Assembly: GCA_003695215.1 (NCBI GenBank) | Contig: RFIM01000097.1 | Location: forward strand, 1 to 34,608 | Length of the DNA stretch: 34,608 nucleotides | Source: Chloroflexota bacterium | Lineage (GTDB): Bacteria > Chloroflexota > Anaerolineae > Aggregatilineales > UBA2796 | Direction: 5' to 3' | Part shown: positions 7,073 through 13,402 of the stretch, one piece after another | How the letters are laid out: every line of letters starts with the position of its first letter | How positions within the stretch are numbered: position 1 is the stretch's first letter | Notes under the pieces: generated by a model | Database searches by the model: none | Seen by the model: only the letters and a program-made list of their open reading frames with translations | Told to the model about the DNA's origin: nothing | Translations under genes and position numbers: made by a program

Positions 7073-8560
7073 CCGATCGTAGCGCAGCAAGAAGTTCGGC
7101 TCGATCAGCACGCCACGCACTGATTCAGCCGCATACAGCACCTGGACGCTTTGCCAGAGCGGAATCGCCACTAGATCGCGCATGGCGAGTGCCTCAAGCG
7201 CCATGTACGAATCGCGCAGCGCCGCTTGCGCCAAGAGTTGGGCCGCCTCGGCAGTATTGTACTCAGCGCCGAGAGCTAATTCGCCCGTCAGCAGCGGCTC
7301 AAAATATGCCTGTGGATGCGGCACCAAAGGCGACCAGCCTATCACCAGGAGCCGAAAGGCGCGCCGATTGACCTGATCGAAGAAAGTGCGCGGTTCCAAG
7401 TCTTGAACGCTGAAGCGCAGCGCGTCCACAGTAGTGATCTCGCTGAACAGGCGCGTGGCAGCGCTTAGCACGGCATCGCCGTAGACCAAGCGCGCTGTCT
7501 GCACTTCGCTCACGATTTGCCGAAAGCGCGTGAAGCCGCCTTCGCTGAGGGCGCTGCGTAGCCTCTCTAGCTCAAAATCAGCGTAGCGCGGCGCCTCTGC
7601 TGGGCTGAGCGGCGTGAAAGTGAACAAGGGTATGCCATAGCCGTTCAAGCCGTCGCGCACAGCGCGCGCGCGGCTCAAGCTGAGCATCAGGATGCGCCGC
7701 GCCTGCGGATTATCGAACGGCTCGCGGCGCTGCGCGACGATCAAGTAGAAACACTGTAAGCTTGGCGCTGTATGCTCTTGAATGGCCGAGGCCTGTTGCG
7801 CATCAAGCGCATCGGCGCTGGCTAGGCCGCGCCACGCCACGTGCACCTCGCCGCGTTTGAGTGCCTCGCGCAGCGCAGCCGAGCTGCTGTAGCGCCGTAA
7901 AACGATCGTCGGCGTCCGTGGCGGCGCGCCGCGCCAAGCCTCATCGGCCACAAGCCGATACTCATCGAAGCTGAAAGCATCCAGGCGGTAAATGCCGTTA
8001 GTGTGCAGCGCGCTCAGCTCAGGGCGCTGATTGAGCCGATCCGTAGGGAAGCTCTGCGCGTGCAGCGGGAAAAATGGCGGCAAGGCCACGAGTTGGCGCA
8101 CAAAACTAGATGGCAACGCCTTGACGAGCCTCAGCTGCAGCGCGCCCGAGTCGTCCACAGCTGCGCTGCGCACGTACGGCGCCACAAAGGCCGCAGCGCG
8201 GCCGTTCAGGCGCAAGACTCGGTTGATTGAGTCGGCGAAGGTTTGGGCTGTGATCGGCGTGCCGTCATTGAAGGCAGCATCGGCGCGCAGGCGGAAAGTG
8301 TGCCTCAGGCCGTCTGCGCTCGCCTGATGTGACTCAGCCAGCGCCAATGTGTAGGTCAGGCTGCCATGCGCTTGGCGCGTCAAGCCTGTGTAGAGATGCG
8401 TCAAGACTTCCCACTCAAAGTAAGTGGATGCATCAGCAGGATCGAGGTTGAGCAGCGGCTCCAGCGTGCCGATGATCAGGGCAGGCTGCGCAGCAGTGCG
8501 CATTGGCAGGAGCGCACAGAAAGTCAGCGCGATCAGCAAGAGAGCGCGCAAGCGCGACAT
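7058..8560 (-). CDS. Extracellular solute-binding protein, family 5 (peptide type), orphan
   Basis: 500 residues. A Sec signal peptide (about 1-24, LLLIALTFCALLPMRTAAQ) has no lipobox Cys, so the mature protein may be secreted or held by other means. The fold is that of OppA/DppA-type proteins: an N-terminal region with LNLDPADASTYFEWEVLTHLYTGL, then LRADAAFNDGTPITAQTFADSINRVL, and the later FDNPQARRILMLSLSR segment. Such proteins bind oligopeptides, nickel or sugars for an ABC importer. No permease or ATPase gene is nearby. It is the last gene of an apparent operon, 18 bp after the third TPR gene, with a good AGGAG ribosome-binding site before the ATG. It may have been recruited as a surface binding module that works with the TPR proteins; that is inference. 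Confidence 0.87.
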   Translation of the reverse strand: MSRLRALLLIALTFCALLPMRTAAQPALIIGTLEPLLNLDPADASTYFEWEVLTHLYTGLTRQAHGSLTYTLALAESHQASADGLRHTFRLRADAAFNDGTPITAQTFADSINRVLRLNGRAAAFVAPYVRSAAVDDSGALQLRLVKALPSSFVRQLVALPPFFPLHAQSFPTDRLNQRPELSALHTNGIYRLDAFSFDEYRLVADEAWRGAPPRTPTIVLRRYSSSAALREALKRGEVHVAWRGLASADALDAQQASAIQEHTAPSLQCFYLIVAQRREPFDNPQARRILMLSLSRARAVRDGLNGYGIPLFTFTPLSPAEAPRYADFELERLRSALSEGGFTRFRQIVSEVQTARLVYGDAVLSAATRLFSEITTVDALRFSVQDLEPRTFFDQVNRRAFRLLVIGWSPLVPHPQAYFEPLLTGELALGAEYNTAEAAQLLAQAALRDSYMALEALAMRDLVAIPLWQSVQVLYAAESVRGVLIEPNFLLRYDRLRLV

Positions 8561-8578
8561 GATATCACTCCTCTTCAG

Positions 8579-9862
8579 TCAGCTACCGCTAGGTTGTGTG
8601 GCAATTGGCGGCGCCGCTGGCAGGTTGCCACCGCATTGGCGCAAGCCATCTTGGAATTGGCTAGCGAGCGCGCCGTTGGCGTCAAGGCGTGCGCCTTCGC
8701 GCAGAAGCGGCAAGGCCTCGCTACAGCGATTCAGCAAACTGAGCGAGAGACCTGCTACTAGGTAGGCGGCAGGGTCTTGAGAGCCGTAATCGATCGCCTG
8801 CAACGCAACCTCAGCAGCGCGCTGATAGTTCTGTGCACGGTAGAGGACTGTGCCGAGCCAGCGCAAGCACTTGATCTGCTTAGGATCGATATCGCGGCAG
8901 CGCTCCAGGTAGGTGCGCGCCTGATTGGGATCGCCGCGATTCAGATAGATGCGCCCGAGCAGGTAAGGGTTGATCGGATCGTCTTTATCGCGGTTGAAGG
9001 CTTCTTGCAGGATGCTGATGGCCTTGTCCGAATCGGCGCGATTCAGGTAATAGCCGGCGATCCACTGAGCGATGTAGCCGCGTGGCGCGCTCGGATCGCT
9101 TTGGGCAACGCGCCAGGCTTCTTCGTAAGCGCGAATTGCCTCAGCGCCGCTAGAGCGGCTGAGCACGTTGCCTTGTACTACATAGGCGTAGGCCAGGGCC
9201 GTTACATCGATTGGATTGTTCGTCTTCGCTAACTCGATAGCTTCTTCAGCGTAGCGCGCCGCTTCCTCAGGGCGATCTAAATCGTCGTAAGTATCAGCGA
9301 GGACGGCGAGCAGCATTGGATTGCGGGGTTCCAGATCGCGTGCCCGCAGAAGGTATGGCAGTGCCAGCTGCGGCTTGCCGCTGTTGTTGTAGGCCAAGCC
9401 GCTCATGATCCAGCCTTCAGCGGATTCAGGATCGGCGTTCAACGCCGCGGTTGCAGCGCGCAGCACTTCGGCGTGGCGCGCCTTGTCATCAGGATCGCCG
9501 CGCAGGGCGATGATCCGCGTGAGTGTGGCGAAAAGTTGCACGTCGTTCGGCGCCAAATCGCCCAGGCTCCATAGCGCCGCAATGGCGTTGTTGACGTTGC
9601 CGGCTTGCATGTAGCTGATGTAGCGCACGCGCAAATCAGCGGCAGGCACTGTCGGTGTAGGCGTCGGCGGATTCAGCTGAATGCGGATATTGCGGCTGGC
9701 CCAATCGCCAAGGCGCTGGCTGACTGCCTCGCGCGCATTCCAGATCAGCAGCAGCGGAATCAGCACAATTGGAAACAGGATGTATAGCCATAGCCAGCGC
9801 AAATTGAGCAAGTAGCGCCGCTTGCCTTTGGCTGTGTAGCGCTTCGGCGTACGCAGATACAT
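8579..9862 (-). CDS. Membrane-anchored TPR protein (third of tandem set)
   Basis: 427 residues. A basic N-terminus is followed by one membrane helix (about 19-41) and the linker NPPTPTPTVPAAD. At least seven tetratricopeptide repeats follow, for example SAEGWIMSGLAYNNSGKPQLALPYLLRARDLEP-type units. The tail is Pro-rich. By the positive-inside rule the TPR part is outside the cytoplasm. TPR repeats bind protein partners; no enzyme domain is present. It lies 6 bp after the second TPR gene and 18 bp before the solute-binding gene. It is more diverged from the other two TPR proteins than they are from each other. Function unknown; a scaffold in the cell envelope is the simplest reading. (The quoted unit is shown only to mark the TPR pattern W-x2-L-G-x2-Y-x8-A-x3-F/Y.). 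Confidence 0.86.
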   Translation of the reverse strand: MYLRTPKRYTAKGKRRYLLNLRWLWLYILFPIVLIPLLLIWNAREAVSQRLGDWASRNIRIQLNPPTPTPTVPAADLRVRYISYMQAGNVNNAIAALWSLGDLAPNDVQLFATLTRIIALRGDPDDKARHAEVLRAATAALNADPESAEGWIMSGLAYNNSGKPQLALPYLLRARDLEPRNPMLLAVLADTYDDLDRPEEAARYAEEAIELAKTNNPIDVTALAYAYVVQGNVLSRSSGAEAIRAYEEAWRVAQSDPSAPRGYIAQWIAGYYLNRADSDKAISILQEAFNRDKDDPINPYLLGRIYLNRGDPNQARTYLERCRDIDPKQIKCLRWLGTVLYRAQNYQRAAEVALQAIDYGSQDPAAYLVAGLSLSLLNRCSEALPLLREGARLDANGALASQFQDGLRQCGGNLPAAPPIATQPSGS

Positions 9863-9868
9863 AGCGCT

Positions 9869-11116
9869 TCAACTTCCTGTGCGCTGATTGCAGATCGCCA
9901 CGCCTTTGTTGACCAGCTCAACGGCGCGCTGGCTGGTCGTCCATGCCAGCACATCATTGAAGATCGGCATGGCGCGTGCGCAATCGCCAAGCGAGAGATA
10001 AGCCAAGCCGCCATAAGACCAACACTCGGTTTGGCGCACAGGCGCAGGCACTTGCGCATCCAGGCTGCGGCAAGTATCAAAGGCTTCGACTGCTTGTTCG
10101 TACTCCATCAGGCGGTAGTGCACCTCGCCGAGCCAGCGCCACGCAGTCGTGTAGCTTGGATCGATATCCACAGCAGTGCGGCAGTTATCGCGGGCTAGGT
10201 TGCGCTCGCCAATGGCGAAATAGGCGCGGCACAAGCTGGTGTAGGCCTTGACGCTGCGTCGATTCATGCCCAGCACGGTATCGTAAGCGTTAATCGCCAA
10301 CAAATTGAGCGCTTGATCGCCGCGCTGCAAGCCTGTGGCGAGCGCCTGCGCCGCAAGGTTGAAGTAGGGGAACTCCAGACGCGGGTTGTAGGCAGCGGCG
10401 CGCTTGAAGTGATCGATCGCCTGATCGGCGCGGCGCGAAGCGGCTAGCAAGAAGGCGTAGGCTGTGTTGCCTTCCAAGTGGTTCGGATCGAGCTGCAAGG
10501 CGCGCTGGGCAGCCTCAAAGGCGACGTCATAGCGCGCTAGATCGTAGTAAGCGAGCGCCAGGTAGGCATGCGCATTCGCATCTTCGGGCAGCAAGGTGAT
10601 GGCGCGGTTGCACGCCTGAGCGGCCTCTTCGCTGCGGGCAAGGCGCACGAGCGCATAGCATTGAATGGCAAAGGCGCGTCCATGGCGCGGATTGGCTTCG
10701 ACCAGCTGGTTAGCATAAGCCAGCGCTGATTCGCGGTCGGGCCAATTGCGCTCATCATCAAAGCTACGGTAGATGTGCATTCGCGCCAACTCGTAGACGA
10801 TATCGACGTTAGTTGGCGCTAGGCGCGCGGCGTGCGTATAGTGTTCGATGGCGGCATTCAGGTTGCCGCGCCAAAAGGCCAGATCGCCCTGCCGTGCTGC
10901 CTCAAGGGCAGTAGGCGTTGGCGTTTGCACAATGCCGAAAGCTGCCAGGACCACAGGTTGAATAGCACTCAGCTGCCAGAAGACAATGCCCGTGCCGATC
11001 AGCGCCACAATCACTAGGGCCAGTAAGAGCGCTGTGCGGCGCCGACGCCGCTCGCGGAAGAGCAGGCCTTTGCCGAGCGCAGATTGATGGCGGCGGATGT
11101 AATAGTCGCGCGGCAT
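9869..11116 (-). CDS. Membrane-anchored TPR protein (second of tandem set)
   Basis: 415 residues. An Arg-rich N-terminal tail (RERRRRR) precedes one membrane helix (about 28-48), then the segment FWQLSAIQP, a short QTPTPT linker and about eight TPR units extending to the C-terminus. It is clearly paralogous to the upstream gene: both share FWQ at the helix end, a G-D-x-A-F-W-x-G unit and LAPTNVDI-YELAR in the first repeat. The TPR region is predicted outside the membrane. The ribosome-binding site is TAGGAG about 10 nt before the ATG. It lies 13 bp after the first TPR gene and 6 bp before the third. Several Cys residues (CRAYF, DNCRTA, DTCRS, TECWSYG) occur at repeat positions also seen in the paralogue, so they may form disulfides outside the cell. 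Confidence 0.87.
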   Translation of the reverse strand: MPRDYYIRRHQSALGKGLLFRERRRRRTALLLALVIVALIGTGIVFWQLSAIQPVVLAAFGIVQTPTPTALEAARQGDLAFWRGNLNAAIEHYTHAARLAPTNVDIVYELARMHIYRSFDDERNWPDRESALAYANQLVEANPRHGRAFAIQCYALVRLARSEEAAQACNRAITLLPEDANAHAYLALAYYDLARYDVAFEAAQRALQLDPNHLEGNTAYAFLLAASRRADQAIDHFKRAAAYNPRLEFPYFNLAAQALATGLQRGDQALNLLAINAYDTVLGMNRRSVKAYTSLCRAYFAIGERNLARDNCRTAVDIDPSYTTAWRWLGEVHYRLMEYEQAVEAFDTCRSLDAQVPAPVRQTECWSYGGLAYLSLGDCARAMPIFNDVLAWTTSQRAVELVNKGVAICNQRTGS

Positions 11117-11129
11117 GGCTCAGCGGCTC

Positions 11130-12455
11130 CTAGACAATTGGCGTCGGGCGCGGCGTCGGCGTTGGGATTGGCGTCGGCGTACGATACAGGCCTTGATAGG
11201 CAGTGGCGCATTTCTCGATAGTGCGGCGCGTCTCACGGATAGCGATCTCGTCCGTCGTCCAGGTCAGCACGTCATCGAGAATAGGTATGGCAGTGTTGCA
11301 ATCGCCGAGGATGAAATAGCCAACGCCGCGCAGCCACCAGCAGGTCGGATCGCGCAGCGCCTTTGGGATGCCTTGTCGCTCTTCGAGCTGAGCGCAAGTG
11401 CGCAGCGCCTCGACGGCATCTTCGTAGTTGCGGCTCTTGTGATACACCTCGCCCAGCCAGCGCCACGCCTGGCTGGACTCAGGATCGATGCGCGTCGCTT
11501 CTTGGCAGTATTCGCGGGCGAGTTTCGGCTCACCTTTGGCCAGATAAGTTTGGCAGATGCGCGTATAGGCCTTTACGCTGCTCGGATTGTGCTGCAAGAT
11601 GGTGTTATAGGCGCTCAAGGCGATGCGGTAGAGCGTCTCAGCGCGGTCAGGGTTGCGCTCGACGTTAGCCAACGAGTAGGCATAGAAGGCCATCTGGAAA
11701 TAAGGAAATTCCAGCTTTGGATTGATGGACGCCGCTAACTTGTAGTGATCGAGGGCGCGCTCGACGCGCCCTTGAAAGGCAAGCGCGAGCGCATAGGCCA
11801 TGTTGCCATCAATGCTCTTTGGGTTCAAGCGCACAGCCGTCGCCGCTTCATCGAGCGCTGCTGCTGTGCGGCCTAGATCGTACTGAGCCAAAGCCAAGTA
11901 AGCGTGCGACTCGGAGTCGTTCGGGTTCAGGTCAATGGCACGGATACAAGATTGGACAGCAGCGCTGCTTTGACGGGCGCGGATCAGCGCGAAGCAGTGA
12001 ATGGTGTAGGCCCGTGGATTGTTGGGCGCGCTCTCAATCAGGCGATTCGTCCATTGCAGCGCCTCGTCAATATCGCCGATGAAGCGCGCGTCGTTATAGC
12101 TACGGTAGAGCAATGTCCGCGCCAGTTCATAGATGATGTCTACATTGGTCGGCGCCAGGCGCGCTGCATTGCGGTAAGCCGCTATAGCGCTGTCCAGGTC
12201 GCCCTGCCAGAAAGCGGCATCGCCTTGCTGGGCCCAAGCGCCCGCGGTGATGGTAGGCGTCGGCTGGATGCCCACAAGGGCTAGCACACGCGGCTGCAAC
12301 GCGTCCATTTGCCAAAAAGCCAGCAGCGCTAGCAGGAAAGTCGGTAGCCAGAGCGTATAGAACCAGAGCGGCAGCGCGGCGCGCCTTCTTTGGCGGAAGG
12401 ATAAGCCGCCGCGCCGTCCGCTGCGGTTCCGTTGAATGCGCGGGTAGTGATTCAT
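11130..12455 (-). CDS. Membrane-anchored TPR protein (first of tandem set)
   Basis: 441 residues, first gene of the operon. A basic N-terminus (RSGRRGG, RQRRR) is followed by one membrane helix (about 28-48), FWQMDALQP, the linker QPTPTIT and about eight TPR units. The C-terminal tail of about 16 residues is TPTPIPTPTPRPTPIV, like the Thr-Pro spacers of cell-surface proteins in this lineage. It is closely similar to the second TPR protein over its whole length, pointing to tandem duplication. The ATG has only a weak, distant GAGGAT upstream, but a good promoter lies 63-91 bp upstream on this strand. Role unknown; an envelope scaffold or a module delivering partners to the downstream solute-binding protein is possible. 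Confidence 0.87.
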   Translation of the reverse strand: MNHYPRIQRNRSGRRGGLSFRQRRRAALPLWFYTLWLPTFLLALLAFWQMDALQPRVLALVGIQPTPTITAGAWAQQGDAAFWQGDLDSAIAAYRNAARLAPTNVDIIYELARTLLYRSYNDARFIGDIDEALQWTNRLIESAPNNPRAYTIHCFALIRARQSSAAVQSCIRAIDLNPNDSESHAYLALAQYDLGRTAAALDEAATAVRLNPKSIDGNMAYALALAFQGRVERALDHYKLAASINPKLEFPYFQMAFYAYSLANVERNPDRAETLYRIALSAYNTILQHNPSSVKAYTRICQTYLAKGEPKLAREYCQEATRIDPESSQAWRWLGEVYHKSRNYEDAVEALRTCAQLEERQGIPKALRDPTCWWLRGVGYFILGDCNTAIPILDDVLTWTTDEIAIRETRRTIEKCATAYQGLYRTPTPIPTPTPRPTPIV

Positions 12456-12517
12456 GCGCTAATAGGACATCCTCAAGCACGAGTTGGCAGGCAGGCCTAC
12501 AGCTTGCCCAAGGGCTA

Positions 12518-12546
12518 AGCATACAAAGGCGGCTTCAGCTTGTCAA
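12518..12546 (-). promoter_or_regulatory. Promoter of the TPR-TPR-TPR-solute-binding operon
   Basis: On the minus strand a perfect -35 TTGACA (12546-12541), a 17-nt spacer and a -10 TATGCT (12523-12518). The predicted start is near 12511, about 55 nt before the first TPR start codon. Confidence 0.65.
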
Positions 12547-12604
12547 TCAGCGTTTGATAAGGAACTGCTGGGATGCAGGCGGATGGCTTACAGCGCGTGG
12601 ATTG

Positions 12605-12613
12605 TGGTATAAT
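12605..12613 (+). promoter_or_regulatory. Extended -10 promoter pointing antisense into the 12613-12993 gene
   Basis: TGGTATAAT is a perfect extended -10 (TGn-TATAAT). A weak -35-like CTTACA lies at 12587-12592 with a 15-nt spacer. It points rightwards, where no plus-strand gene starts until 13403, so a transcript would run antisense through the small unknown gene. It could be a chance match in an AT-rich spot. Confidence 0.4.
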
Positions 12614-12993
12614 TAAGAAGACGGATCGAGCAGCAAACGCACGCCGAGAATTCTGACGGGCTTTTGTTGGACGAACAACCGAAGCAGCTTGCGGTTAGGG
12701 AATGGCGCTGTTTTGCCTGCCACAATCAGCGCCGAGAGAATTGGGTCGAGCTCCTCAAGGCGCTGATGCACGCTGAGCATGAAGCGGCCATATGGTCTGT
12801 TCTCCGATAATTGACGCGGCACGCTGCGCCCGCTGGAAGCGATTGAGCGCGGCACTTCGCTCGCCCACATAGCGACGATTGGCGCGTTGAGCAACTCGGC
12901 CAAGCTAGGGCGATGTGGATACATCTCCGTTCCCCACTCACGCTCGTGGAGCTGCACCAATTCCATGAAGCCCTTGTCAATATCGATCGGCAT
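12613..12993 (-). CDS. Hypothetical protein, unknown function
   Basis: About 126 residues from the ATG at 12993 (MPIDIDKGFMELVQLHEREWG). A TTG two codons upstream is an alternative. I do not recognise the family. The composition is protein-like, with alternating charged and hydrophobic stretches and a conserved-looking C-terminal part (DPILSALIVAGKTAPFPNRK, then LLRLFVQQKPVRILGVRLLL). No signal peptide, membrane helix, Cys cluster or repeat is visible. A TATAAT-like box on the minus strand (13047-13042) could be its promoter. It is separated by 157 bp from the downstream TPR operon, which has its own promoter. An opposing plus-strand promoter lies exactly at its stop codon. The coding call is moderate: it could instead be a non-coding region, although no competing plus-strand frame looks real. 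Confidence 0.55.
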   Translation of the reverse strand: MPIDIDKGFMELVQLHEREWGTEMYPHRPSLAELLNAPIVAMWASEVPRSIASSGRSVPRQLSENRPYGRFMLSVHQRLEELDPILSALIVAGKTAPFPNRKLLRLFVQQKPVRILGVRLLLDPSS

Positions 12994-13070
12994 GCTCAAT
13001 CTCGCTCTTCAGAGGCAAGCCACAAGCGCTGCACCCGTTGGATTATACTATAACATACGCGCCGCGCCGA

Positions 13071-13115
13071 AAGCCTGCCTTGAGCGGCCCGCAGGCTTGT
13101 GCACTTTTGGTTTTT
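13071..13115 (+). terminator. Hairpin with T-rich tail, possible plus-strand terminator
   Basis: Arms AAGCCTGC (13071-13078) and GCAGGCTT (13091-13098) pair perfectly around a 12-nt loop. TTTT (13105-13108) and TTTTT (13111-13115) follow on the plus strand. The T-run starts 6 nt after the stem, so the match to an intrinsic terminator is imperfect. No plus-strand gene ends here; the only candidate transcript is the antisense one from 12605. Confidence 0.4.
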
Positions 13116-13225
13116 ATGCAAAAAATAGTCTCAGCAGGGCATAAGCTGTGACGCTAGCTGCTTAGAGACTGCTTGATCTGGGCTAACTTGCCTGATAAAT
13201 TAGAGCCCTTGCACGAAGTTGATCA

Positions 13226-13254
13226 TTGCGCACACTCGTTCAAATTGGTACAAT
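13226..13254 (+). promoter_or_regulatory. Candidate promoter of the NYN-domain gene
   Basis: TTGCGC (13226-13231), a 17-nt spacer and TACAAT (13249-13254). The -10 is good and the -35 weak. It would give a leader of about 140 nt containing the other TTGCG copies and the small hairpin TTCGC-TTT-GCGAA (13300-13312). Confidence 0.4.
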
Positions 13255-13402
13255 TGAAATCGGTTACAAGCGTTTATTGCGTTTAAGAATCTTGCGCAAT
13301 TCGCTTTGCGAACATGAGCTTAGCATTAAGTGCGAGCTTGCGTCCAATTTTCAATTTATATTCCATTAACTTTGCTTGCGTGCGAAACTTGGGAGATTAT
13401 GA

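Larger units (their letters stand above)
12994..13402. other. 409-bp intergenic region with low-GC regulatory structure
   Basis: No convincing gene on either strand. GC content falls visibly toward the right-hand gene. It holds a minus-strand TATAAT (13047-13042) for the small unknown gene, a hairpin with T-rich 3' flank (13071-13115), a candidate promoter for the NYN gene (13226-13254) and six copies of TTGCG between 13226 and 13380. I looked for tRNA, tmRNA and RNase P signatures and saw none. Confidence 0.6.

Noticed and set aside
11115-11738. 207-codon plus-strand frame inside the first TPR gene
   Set aside because: Antisense shadow of a repeat-rich TPR gene, caused by GC-rich codon use.
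12613-13110. Plus strand checked for tmRNA, RNase P RNA and 6S RNA because of the promoter and hairpin
   Set aside because: None of the conserved segments of these RNAs is present; kept only as a possible antisense transcript.
12887-13144. 85-codon plus-strand frame in the 13-kb gap
   Set aside because: No ribosome-binding site, low-complexity tail, and it crosses the promoter region and hairpin.
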